Part shown: piece by piece, positions 57,438-64,000 of the stretch
How the letters are laid out: each line of letters starts with the position of its first letter
How positions within the stretch are numbered: the stretch's first letter is position 1
From: Coriobacteriaceae bacterium AF08-21
Lineage (GTDB): Bacteria; Actinomycetota; Coriobacteriia; Coriobacteriales; Coriobacteriaceae
Direction: 5' to 3'
NCBI GenBank assembly: GCA_027687465.1
Contig: JAQCQR010000001.1
Coordinates: forward strand, 62,001-126,000
Length of the DNA: 64,000 nt
Notes under the pieces: model-generated
Seen by the model: the letters and a program-made list of their open reading frames with translations, nothing else
Database searches by the model: none
Told to the model about the DNA's origin: nothing
Position numbers and translations under genes: made by a program

Positions 57438-58520
57438 TCACGCCACGCCGTATATGGCCCTCCGCGCACGCGAGTCCCATTTCGCCTGCTTGATCCAGTA
57501 CTCGTAGAACGGATAGGGGGTCACCTTGTACTGGCGCCAGGTCTTCTCGTACGTGCCGCGGGCCGCCTGCCTCACTATGAGCTCGGCGAGCTCGTCCGCG
57601 CTCCTGCGGACCTTGAAGCACCACGTCCACTTGAACCAGGCGAGGTAGTTCTCGAGGCGTCTCGTGGAGACGCCCCGGAACCTGCCGATGAAGTGCCTCA
57701 TCTGGGAGTGGAGGCTGTTCACCCTGTTGATGGCGTGCTCCTCCCTCTTGCTGGCGATGTGCTCGCCGACGCCGAGGGCGGGCAGGACGCGGCGGTACAC
57801 GTGCGCACGGTCCGTCGAGATTATCGCGCCGACCGCGAGCTTGTCGGCGAGCAGCTCCCTGGCTGCCGCCTCGTCGAGGCCGCCCCTCCCCGCGATCTCG
57901 TAGAAGATGTCGCCGGCGTCGTTGATGCCGGTGAGCACGCATATCTTCTCGTGCCCGTCGGTTCCCTGCGACCTTGCGCGGGGCTTCCTGGGCACGCCGG
58001 ACTCCGACCTGGAGCGGTTTCCCTTGAAGCTCTCCCTGAAGAAGCACTCGTCGAGCTCGGCCCCGCCGCCGGCCTCCACGCGGAAGGCGGGCATGCGCTT
58101 GGCCATGGCCTCGAGCAGCCTGTGGCGCATGAAGAACGCCGTCTTGAGGCACACGCCGCACTTTTCCGCCGACTCGCGCAGCGGGAGCATGTCCACGTGG
58201 CACTCCGCGAACCTCATCCAGGCCGACCTGTCGAGCTTGGTGGTGGAGAAGATGCGCATGGTGGCGTCGGTGAAGGTCCTGGCGCACCCTCGGCAGAGGA
58301 ACCGCTGACGGCCGCGCCCGTCTCGCCCCCTCTTCACGTAATGCGGGGAGCCGCACCAGGGGCAGGCTCTGTCGGGATCGTCTTCCGCCCCCTCGCTTGC
58401 CGCGAGGTCGAACAACTCCGCGTCTATCAGCGCCTTGAGCGATCTCAGGACCCTGCTCTTCTCGGCAGCCGTCATCTGCGGGAGGAACTGCCTCGTCAGC
58501 TGGGTGAGCACGTCTTCCAT
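57438..58520 (-). CDS. IS1595-family transposase (ISXO2-like)
   Basis: This 360-residue protein has an N-terminal zinc ribbon (CPWCGSPHYVKRG ... CRGCARTFTD) and a DDE-type ISXO2 domain (AELDECFFRESFKGNRSR, IISTDRAHVYR, HAINRVNSLHSQMRHFIGRF with the N/E terminal residue), ending in KWTWCF. It is intact. The start at ATG 58520 has GGAGG 5 bases upstream; ATG 58532 is an alternative. The open frame continues far upstream to 59450 but that part is antisense to hsdM. Confidence 0.88.
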   Translation of the reverse strand: MEDVLTQLTRQFLPQMTAAEKSRVLRSLKALIDAELFDLAASEGAEDDPDRACPWCGSPHYVKRGRDGRGRQRFLCRGCARTFTDATMRIFSTTKLDRSAWMRFAECHVDMLPLRESAEKCGVCLKTAFFMRHRLLEAMAKRMPAFRVEAGGGAELDECFFRESFKGNRSRSESGVPRKPRARSQGTDGHEKICVLTGINDAGDIFYEIAGRGGLDEAAARELLADKLAVGAIISTDRAHVYRRVLPALGVGEHIASKREEHAINRVNSLHSQMRHFIGRFRGVSTRRLENYLAWFKWTWCFKVRRSADELAELIVRQAARGTYEKTWRQYKVTPYPFYEYWIKQAKWDSRARRAIYGVA

Positions 58521-58619
58521 TGCAACCTCCATCTTTCCTGATGATGGAATTGTCGCAATTGGGGGTCCTGCTGCGTGTACTGTGCATAGGACACTTATCC
58601 AAAGCGGTCTAACACAACG

Positions 58620-59693
58620 GACGAAGAGGACAACGTCGACGTCCTGGGCGAGACCTACATGTACTGCCTCGGCAAGTTCGCCGAGCAGGAGGGCAAGCTC
58701 GCTGGCGAGTTCTACACCCCGAGCTGCGTCGTCAGGACGCTCGTCGAGGTCCTGCAACCCTTCCATGGCCGCGTGTATGACCCATGCTGCGGCGCGGGAG
58801 GCATGTTTGTACAGAGCGCGGAGTTCGTCAAGGAGCACGGCGGAAGCGTCCGCGACGACATCACCGTGTTCGGCCAGGAGTCGAATCCCTCCACCTGGAA
58901 GCTTGCCACGATGAACCTCGCCATCCGCGGCATCGAGGCCGACCTGGGCAACTACGCGGACACGTTCTTCGACGACCAGCACAAGCGCGAGAAGTTCGAC
59001 TTCATCCTGGCCAACCCACCTTTCAACCTGAAGGACTGGGGCGGCGACAAGCTCGAGGAGGACGTGCGATGGCAGTACGGCATCCCGCCGGTTGGCAACG
59101 CCAACTTCGCGTGGCTCCAGCACATGATCTGGCACCTCAACTCCAAGGGTCGCATGGCGATGGTCCTTGCAAACGGCTCCCTTTCCAGTCAGACCGGCAC
59201 TGAAGGTGATATCCGAAAGGCTATCGTCGATGCGGACCTGGTCGACGGCATCGTCGCCCTTCCTGGAAAGCTGTTCCTCACCACCCAGATCCCCGTCTCG
59301 CTTTGGTTTATCAATAAGAACAAGAAGCAGCCCGGAAAGACCCTTTTCATCGACGCGCGCGAGCTCGGCACCATGGTGAGCCGCAAGCTCTGCGAGCTCA
59401 AGCCCGACACCGACATCAAGAAGATCGCGGATGCCTTCAACTCTTTCCATGAGGGAACCCTCGAGGATGAGAAGGGCTTCTGCGCTGTGGCTAGCATCGC
59501 AGACATCGCGAAGCAGGACTACATCCTGACTCCGGGCCGCTATGTCGGCATTGCAGACATCGAGGATGACGGCGAGCCCTTCGAGGAGAAGATGGCGCGT
59601 TTGACCGGCGAGATAGCCAAGTGCTTCGATGAGTCCAACCGCCTGCAGGAGCAGATCAAGAAGAACCTGGAGGCTATCGGCTATGGGCTCTAA
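58620..59693 (+). pseudogene. hsdM: Type I methyltransferase HsdM, 5'-truncated
   Basis: The frame is open from the transposon end (DEEDNVDVLGETYMYCLGKF), lacking the N-terminal helical domain and start. It still has GEFYTPSCVVRTLVEVLQP, SAM motif VYDPCCGAGGMFVQ, catalytic ILANPPFNLKDW and the C-terminal coil. The transposon insertion has removed the 5' end. An internal ATG at 58659 could give a 344-residue protein, but its activity is doubtful. It overlaps hsdS by 11 bases. Confidence 0.8.
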
Positions 59694-60261
59694 TTACTTG
59701 ATTGGAGAGTTTTGCTCTTTCGCCAAAGGAGCAAGCATCCCCAGGGACAGAATGTTTGATTGCGGGCCATGGAAGTATCTGCACTATGGCGACCTGTATA
59801 AGGGTCACAATCTATATATCGATATCGAGAAACCAACCAAGGCCATCCCTTTCATCTCCGATGATGAGCGAATAAAATCCGACCAGTTCGTTTCCGACGG
59901 GGACATTATTTATGTTTTAACTTCGGAAACGATCGATGACTTGGGAAAAGCATTAATGGTCAAGGGCGGAGAAGGCGAAGAGATTGTAGCTGGCACAGAA
60001 ACCACCGTCATGCGTATTGAAAACTGTGATGTCGCAAATCCTGCATATATCAATTACATGCTTCAGACTGAGTTGTTTAAGCGCAAGCTCAGGCAGTATG
60101 TCACGGGAATGAAAGTATTTCGTGTTCATCCCCGCGATATCGCCAAGATCGAAGTAAACCTTCCTGATATTGATACTCAGAATAAAGTTGTGCATATTCT
60201 CGATGCTATTTACGAAAAGTGCAGCAATATTAATCGGCTAAATGATTATTTAGCTGCGTAA
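59683..60261 (+). CDS. hsdS: HsdS half-subunit (expressed orientation)
   Basis: This 192-residue protein has one target-recognition domain (FAKGASIPRDRMFDCGPWKY, YVLTSETIDDLGKALMV) and one coiled-coil end IDTQNKVVHILDAIYEKCSN. It is half the length of a normal two-domain HsdS. Its last codons (RLNDYLA) fall in an 18-bp inverted repeat whose partner lies at 60859. Inversion of the intervening DNA would extend the frame into the second half (see the minus-strand gene at 60230-60856). Confidence 0.8.
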   Translation: MGSNYLIGEFCSFAKGASIPRDRMFDCGPWKYLHYGDLYKGHNLYIDIEKPTKAIPFISDDERIKSDQFVSDGDIIYVLTSETIDDLGKALMVKGGEGEEIVAGTETTVMRIENCDVANPAYINYMLQTELFKRKLRQYVTGMKVFRVHPRDIAKIEVNLPDIDTQNKVVHILDAIYEKCSNINRLNDYLAA

Positions 60262-60856
60262 GGTCAACCTTCGAGACGTCGATTTCGCCAGACATCAACT
60301 TGGGCAAAAGCGCGTCGCGAAGCTGGGACAAGCTCCTGCTTTCTGTCTCATTGCACCTGATTTGAGCATCGATCGGCGCAACCATTGCTTCAAAAGTAGC
60401 AATGTCATCAATTCCGGGAAGCGCAATCTCTAGGCCTTTAAGGGCCTTGCCGTTAATTGAGCCAAACACCGTTCCCTCACCGTTGTACGCATCTAGCTTC
60501 TTGCTCAAAGATCTCATGAGATACAAGCAATATGACGGGTAATCGCAACTAATTGCTGCAAGTCCTCGACCAATGCAGCAGTCTTCGTAAGCGAGGTTCA
60601 GATCCCCAACTGGTGCACGCACGCTCATTAGCACATCGCCCGCTTTGGCCATGCGTTTAGGTTCTGTCGTGAACAATCTCTGCGTGGGATAACGCCATCC
60701 AAACTCTCCACGACCTTGATAGAACACGGTGCCAACACCCTCTTCGTTGTAAGAAGTGCCGGCCGGTGATTGACCCATGGTGATATTAGCGATATCTGAA
60801 AGAACCGCGTTGTCTTCAAGATCACCAAATGCATCAGCGAACAAGGCATCGGCCAT
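60230..60856 (-). CDS. hsdS: Inverted second HsdS half (silent partner)
   Basis: This 208-residue half-subunit is in opposite orientation: MADALFADAFGDLEDNAVLS, recognition domain ITMGQSPAGTSYNEEGVG, then coil FEAMVAPIDAQIRCNE. Its 3' end runs through the inverted repeat of the plus-strand gene, so the two overlap tail to tail by 32 bases. After inversion its frame joins the upstream half without a break (LNDYLAEMADALFADAFGD). It lacks a good ribosome-binding site of its own, which fits a silent cassette. Confidence 0.75.
   Translation of the reverse strand: MADALFADAFGDLEDNAVLSDIANITMGQSPAGTSYNEEGVGTVFYQGRGEFGWRYPTQRLFTTEPKRMAKAGDVLMSVRAPVGDLNLAYEDCCIGRGLAAISCDYPSYCLYLMRSLSKKLDAYNGEGTVFGSINGKALKGLEIALPGIDDIATFEAMVAPIDAQIRCNETESRSLSQLRDALLPKLMSGEIDVSKVDLTQLNNHLAD
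60239..60256 (+). repeat. 18-bp inversion repeat, left copy
   Basis: TAAATGATTATTTAGCTG, within the 3' end of the first hsdS half; its exact reverse complement is at 60859-60876. Confidence 0.9.
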
Positions 60857-60858
60857 CT

Positions 60859-60876
60859 CAGCTAAATAATCATTTA
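60859..60876 (-). repeat. 18-bp inversion repeat, right copy
   Basis: CAGCTAAATAATCATTTA, the exact complement of 60239-60256, just before the start codon of the inverted hsdS half. Confidence 0.9.
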
Positions 60877-60887
60877 TATGAAAGCAA

Positions 60888-60916
60888 AACGGGTGGCTGT
60901 AGGGGCCACCCGTTGT
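60888..60916 (-). terminator. Terminator of the following minus-strand gene
   Basis: The stem ACGGGTGGC / GCCACCCGT is followed on the minus strand by TTTTGC. It is adjacent to the stop at 60917. Confidence 0.65.
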
Positions 60917-61339
60917 TTAGGAGATGCAAATTGCATGGCCCTCTGTGGTCACTTGAATGGATCTACCATCTATCGAATACCGGAGAGCAGTTAATTGCTC
61001 ACCGTGGCAGCAATCAAATAATTCGATTCGCGCCAGATAGAAGCAGCCGAGATTTGCTTTATCGGATTCAAGGTCATTCTTGACCAACAAGCGCGCATCG
61101 CCGTCGTTTTTGTTAATGGCGGGGTCGGATTTGCGGCCTGGCCAGCTAATCACGAAGTCAGTATCCTCAAATCTCAATATGACAGGGTAGTGCCAGCCAG
61201 ATTCCTCATCATGAGCATCGCGTACCGCATAAGCTTCTATGAAATACTGAGGAGATGTTCCAGCCACATCAGGAACAGAAGAGCTATCTGACGTATCGCC
61301 ATACAAGGCGACTGTGATTTCGCATCGCTTGTTATCCAT
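60917..61339 (-). CDS. Hypothetical cytosolic protein
   Basis: I do not recognise this 140-residue protein. It is beta-rich and acidic (SPQYFIEAYAVRDAHDEESG, DDSVISWPG-like core FVISWPGRKSDPAINKNDGD), without membrane segments. AAAGGAG lies 6 bases before the ATG at 61339. It lies between the hsdS switch and the mobile-element genes and may be island cargo. Confidence 0.65.
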   Translation of the reverse strand: MDNKRCEITVALYGDTSDSSSVPDVAGTSPQYFIEAYAVRDAHDEESGWHYPVILRFEDTDFVISWPGRKSDPAINKNDGDARLLVKNDLESDKANLGCFYLARIELFDCCHGEQLTALRYSIDGRSIQVTTEGHAICIS

Positions 61340-61419
61340 AATCGCTCCTTTCGTTCCTGGACGCTTCGAGGATTTTACGGCGTTAATTTGCTAGCCTTTG
61401 TCCCCACGAACGGACACCC

Positions 61420-61788
61420 TCACTCTCTTTTCAAATCCCATACACTCTGATTCTCAGCATCGATCTCGGCAGGTTGTTCGGATGATTCGAGCCCGGCGAA
61501 GATTGTGGACAGGATCAGCAGTGTCTCCTCCATGGAGGCGCTGGTTTCGCCTCCTGCGCGGATTCTGAGCAGTTGCCGGTAGATTTCCGCCATCGTGTCT
61601 TTCAGGGCTTTGTAGACCCTCGTAGAGGGCTTCACGACTATCTCGTGGTCCATTAGCTTCGCCATGATGAAATCCTGCTTGTCCATGCCACTCAGCTTGG
61701 CCAAATTGGTGATCTGCTCGTATTCCTCCGGGCTCACCCTGAAAGCCATGGTCTTCGACCTCTTGCGTGCGGAGTTAGGGCAGGGCAT
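61420..61788 (-). CDS. MobC/ribbon-helix-helix-like mobile-element protein
   Basis: This 122-residue protein has TMAFRVSPEEYEQITNLAKL, a ribbon-helix-helix followed by a helical domain (KDTMAEIYRQLLRIRAGG), like MobC/relaxosome accessory proteins of integrative elements. It begins 3 bases after the integrase stop and belongs to the same minus-strand operon. No relaxase is seen in the window. Confidence 0.6.
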   Translation of the reverse strand: MPCPNSARKRSKTMAFRVSPEEYEQITNLAKLSGMDKQDFIMAKLMDHEIVVKPSTRVYKALKDTMAEIYRQLLRIRAGGETSASMEETLLILSTIFAGLESSEQPAEIDAENQSVWDLKRE

Positions 61789-61790
61789 GG

Positions 61791-62870
61791 CTAGCCCTCC
61801 TTGGAGTAGTCAAGGGCATTGGCTATCTCGGACTGCTTGTTCGGGAAGAGGTGGGCGTATCGGTAGGTGATATCGGTGCTCTCGTGGCCAACGCGATCAG
61901 CGATCGCCAATGCGGAGAAGCCCATCTCGATGAGTGGGGAGACATGGCTGTGCCTCAGGTCATGGACCCTGATCCTCTTGACGCCGGACTCCTTGCATCC
62001 GCGCTCCATCTCGTGCGTCAAGTAGTACTTCGTCACGTCGAAGATGCGGTCATGGGGACCGAGGTCGTCTCTGAAGTCTTCCAGGTATTCCTTCATCTCC
62101 TCGGCGAGGAACTTGGGCATGGCGATCCTTCGCACGGAGTTCGGAGTCTTCGGGTCGGTGATGGTGTCGATGCCCTTCAAACGCTGATACGACTTCGTGA
62201 TGCTGAGCTCCGAAGTCTCGAAGATGAAATCGGATGGGGTGAGGGCGAGGAGCTCTCCACAGCGGATACCTGTCCAGTAGAGGACCTCGAAAGCGTAAAA
62301 GGAAAGAGGCTTGTCCATGATGGCCTCCGAGAACCTCAGATACTCCTGCTTCGTCCAGAAGTTCATCTCTCCGCCTTTCTTCGAGCCCATCTTCGTTACC
62401 TTCCTGCAGGGGTTGCCCGTCAGGTCGTAGTAGCGCTCGGCATGGTTGAAGATGGCATTTAGCTGGTTGTTGATGGTTCTGAGATATGTGGCCGAGTACG
62501 GCTTGCCATTGGCATCCTTGTGGTCGATAAGCTGGTTCTGCCAGCGGACGACGTCGATGGGCTTGATCTCGGACATCCTCATTTTCCCGAAGAAGGGAAT
62601 GATCTTGTCCTTGATCATGTACTCCTTGGTCAGCCAGGTGTGCTCCCTGATTCGAGGCTTGATCTCGGTGGCGTATACGTCGACGAAGTCCGCGAAGAGC
62701 ATGTCCATGGTCCCGTTATGGACAGCAAGGAAGTCCTTCTCCCACATGAGCGCTTCAAGCTCGGTGGCAAAGCCTCTCTTGACCTTATGGCGCTTCGCGC
62801 CCCTGCCATCTCGGTAGAAGCACTGTGAATAGAAGGTTCCGTTCTCGCTTCTATATACGGGCATCTTCAT
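61791..62870 (-). CDS. int: Tyrosine integrase of the island
   Basis: This 359-residue phage/ICE-type integrase has the N-terminal arm-binding domain (YRSENGTFYSQCFYRDGRGA), the SAM-like core-binding domain (EHTWLTKEYMIKDKIIPFFG) and a catalytic domain. Catalytic residues are Arg (YWTGIRCGELLAL), HxxR (VHDLRHSHVSPL), His (RVGHESTDITYRY) and Tyr in ITYRYAH. The start at ATG 62870 overlaps the excisionase gene by 20 bases; ATG 62864 is an alternative. Confidence 0.92.
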   Translation of the reverse strand: MKMPVYRSENGTFYSQCFYRDGRGAKRHKVKRGFATELEALMWEKDFLAVHNGTMDMLFADFVDVYATEIKPRIREHTWLTKEYMIKDKIIPFFGKMRMSEIKPIDVVRWQNQLIDHKDANGKPYSATYLRTINNQLNAIFNHAERYYDLTGNPCRKVTKMGSKKGGEMNFWTKQEYLRFSEAIMDKPLSFYAFEVLYWTGIRCGELLALTPSDFIFETSELSITKSYQRLKGIDTITDPKTPNSVRRIAMPKFLAEEMKEYLEDFRDDLGPHDRIFDVTKYYLTHEMERGCKESGVKRIRVHDLRHSHVSPLIEMGFSALAIADRVGHESTDITYRYAHLFPNKQSEIANALDYSKEG

Positions 62871-63057
62871 CACCGGCAAAGAATCTTGCTTCGAAATGAT
62901 CGGAGCGGACGCGGCCCTTGACCACAGCGCGACCCTTCTTGATCTGCTCCTCATTCATCTCCTGGATGATCTTGTAGGCGAACCCTTTCGACATGTTCAG
63001 CCTCTGTGCGACCTGCTCGGCGTTGAGCATGGTTGGCTTGCCTTCTTCCTGGTTCAT
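62851..63057 (-). CDS. xis: Excisionase/AlpA-like DNA-binding protein
   Basis: This 68-residue MerR-fold excisionase contains TMLNAEQVAQRLNMSKGFAY, KIIQEMNEEQIKKGRAVVKG and RVRSDHFEARFF. It should direct the integrase toward excision. The ATG at 63057 has AGGAGGACAA directly before it. It is first in the minus-strand operon with int and the MobC-like gene. Confidence 0.85.
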   Translation of the reverse strand: MNQEEGKPTMLNAEQVAQRLNMSKGFAYKIIQEMNEEQIKKGRAVVKGRVRSDHFEARFFAGDEDARI

Positions 63058-63073
63058 TTGTCCTCCTAACATC

Positions 63074-63164
63074 GTACGAATATGTACGTTATATATGAGC
63101 GAATCATAATCGTACGGTTTCGTACTGTCAAGAAATTGCGTACGTTTACGTACGGTGCTAGAAT
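63074..63164. promoter_or_regulatory. Divergent xis-int / repressor promoters with three operators
   Basis: Operators GTACG-N4-CGTAC lie at 63112-63125 and 63140-63153; the one at 63074-63087 has one mismatch (GTACGAATATGTAC). The minus promoter TTGACA-17-TATGAT (63103-63131) and the plus promoter TTGCGT-17-TAGAAT (63136-63164) each hold one operator in the spacer. This is a classic repressor switch. Confidence 0.8.
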
Positions 63165-63192
63165 TACGAGGTTTAGATTTTCAGGAGGGAAG

Positions 63193-63606
63193 ATGACGAC
63201 TGGCGAGAAGATCAGGCACTACCGTAAGCTGCGCGGGCTCTACCAGGGGGAGCTGGGTGAGAGGATCGGCGTCTCCGAGGGCGCGATCCGCCATTACGAG
63301 ACGGATTTCAGGACTCCCAAGCAGCCTCAGATCGAAGCCATCGCCGAAGCCCTCGACATCTCTCCGCTTGTCCTGAAGGACTTCGGTGTGGAGAACGCCC
63401 GTGACCTTCTGGGCCTCCTTCTGCAGCTGGAGGATGAGTTCGGAATCGTGCCCGCTGAGGATGGCTCTGGTCTTTCTATCGACGCGTCTGCTGAGAAGGC
63501 GCCCAAGACGACCCAGATGCTCAAGGCCTGGGCTGCGAAGCGAAACGAGCTGGAATCCGGCGAGATCACATCGGAGGAATACGCCGACTGGAAGGCCAAG
63601 TTCTAG
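63193..63606 (+). CDS. XRE-family repressor of the island
   Basis: This 137-residue protein has an N-terminal Cro/CI helix-turn-helix (MTTGEKIRHYRKLRGLYQGE, LGERIGVSEGAIRHYETD) and a C-terminal short domain with WAAKRNELESGEITSEEYAD. No protease domain is visible, so release would not be by self-cleavage. AGGAGGGAAG precedes the ATG at 63193. It probably binds the GTACG-N4-CGTAC sites and keeps xis-int silent. Confidence 0.88.
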   Translation: MTTGEKIRHYRKLRGLYQGELGERIGVSEGAIRHYETDFRTPKQPQIEAIAEALDISPLVLKDFGVENARDLLGLLLQLEDEFGIVPAEDGSGLSIDASAEKAPKTTQMLKAWAAKRNELESGEITSEEYADWKAKF

Positions 63607-63935
63607 GAGTAAATATTTACTGAAACGCGAGCAGGTGGCTTTACCCCCGCAATTGGGAGTAAAACACCTGCTTTTCTTATGCCTGAAACCCACCATTCGA
63701 AGCGTGTTGAAGCCGATGAAATCGCTTGGGGGAGTAAATTTTTACTCCCCATTGTTGACCTGCGGTTTTGCTGAAAAGCCACCATATTTCGCCCCGTTGA
63801 GTTTCAGTTGAGTTTTGGGGCGCATTTTGATCGGCTGGGACAGGCAACTGGGACAATTTACTCCCCCAACAAACCTTTTACTCCCCGTCCGTGGGGTGCC
63901 GCCATGTCCGTCCTGTACGGCAATTGGGAGTAAAA
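63602..63935. repeat. Gene-free end region with seven GGGAGTAAA motifs
   Basis: GGGAGTAAA or its complement (one copy AGGAGTAAA) occurs at about 63604, 63654, 63730, 63741, 63858, 63880 and 63925 in both orientations, two of them as a palindrome GGGGAGTAAATTTTTACTCC. The position next to the integrase module suggests arm-type integrase sites of an attachment region. No gene is supported from 63607 to the window end. Confidence 0.6.
63629..63676 (+). terminator. Terminator of the repressor gene
   Basis: GCAGGTGGCTTTACCCCC and GGGAGTAAAACACCTGC form a long stem followed by TTTTCTT. Confidence 0.7.
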
Positions 63936-63967
63936 CTTCCTAAAACAGCAGGTCAAACGGGTAAAAA

Positions 63968-64000
63968 ATACCCCCGATTTTCACCTGAAATCGGGGGTAT
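63968..64000. terminator. Hairpin ATACCCCCGATT..AAATCGGGGGTAT, copy B
   Basis: The same stem as at 43949-43981 with a different loop, at the very end of the window. Confidence 0.7.

Larger units (their letters stand above)
56789..58619. mobile_element. IS1595-type transposon carrying a resistance gene
   Basis: Inverted repeats of 24 bases (CGTTGTGTTAGACC-R-CTTTGGATA) with a single mismatch lie at 56789-56812 and 58596-58619. They enclose a plus-strand nucleotidyltransferase gene and a minus-strand ISXO2-like transposase. The layout recalls MTnSag1, a small IS1595-family transposon with lnu(C). No obvious target duplication is visible. Its right end interrupts hsdM and its left end abuts a truncated GNAT gene. 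Confidence 0.8.

Noticed and set aside
58533-59450. Extension of the IS1595 transposase upstream
   Set aside because: Antisense to hsdM and crosses the transposon end.
1-64000. tRNA or rRNA genes as integration sites
   Set aside because: I looked for tRNA-like ends near the integrase and island edges and saw no convincing cloverleaf, but I cannot run a covariance search.

Overview
The window is high-GC chromosomal DNA, and its gene set and repeats look like a gut Coriobacteriia, most probably Collinsella. The grounds are the guaA without a glutaminase domain, a surface protein with an LAxTG-type sorting signal, and the recurrent palindrome TGTGACAAAGGGACTGTCCC and its variants between genes. 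The organism call is inference. I see no rRNA, tRNA or CRISPR array.

Region 1 (1-42.8 kb) is mostly ordinary or metabolic DNA. It holds glutaredoxin and dihydrouridine synthase; a deiminase / carbamoyltransferase / MFS regulon with a second MFS paralogue, apparently run by one TetR regulator through shared ACCTACCG palindromes; an ABC exporter with fused ATPase and permease; and a redox operon (CXXC micro-protein, polyferredoxin, TlpA lipoprotein) followed by a rhodanese fragment coupled to a CoA-disulfide-reductase-like enzyme. Next come a two-component system, guaA, a LuxR-type regulator with a 1455-residue surface protein, a divergent type IIA topoisomerase pair, an AAA ATPase with a triple 19-nt repeat at its start, and three tandem sirtuins of the macrodomain-linked (SirTM-like) type under a TetR regulator. 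Small oxidoreductases and cupins, each beside an HxlR, MerR or TetR regulator, fill the rest.

Region 2 (43-64 kb) is an accessory, defence-rich island. An IS200/IS605 element and a hairpin begin it, and a near-copy of that hairpin closes the window. Inside are a fused nuclease-methylase-specificity protein (type IIG-like) with its own tyrosine recombinase and a silent specificity cassette; wrecks of DUF3800, IS30 and AbiE genes; an AbiF/Abi_2 HEPN ribonuclease followed by two tandem promoter-plus-structured-RNA units; a yjdF gene with its probable riboswitch; a ToxN/AbiQ-like ribonuclease; and a very AT-rich APH(2'')-type aminoglycoside kinase. An IS1595-type transposon carrying a lincosamide-nucleotidyltransferase-like gene has broken an hsdM. 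The hsdS beside it has a second half in opposite orientation between 18-bp inverted repeats, as expected of an invertible specificity switch. An integrase / excisionase / repressor module with three GTACG-N4-CGTAC operators closes the island.

The most interesting system is abiF with its duplicated RNA gene. Each RNA unit has its own promoter of identical geometry, and the two RNAs differ in sequence while keeping the same predicted fold, including GNRA-capped stems. Next in interest are the two DNA-rearranging specificity loci and the sirtuin triplet.
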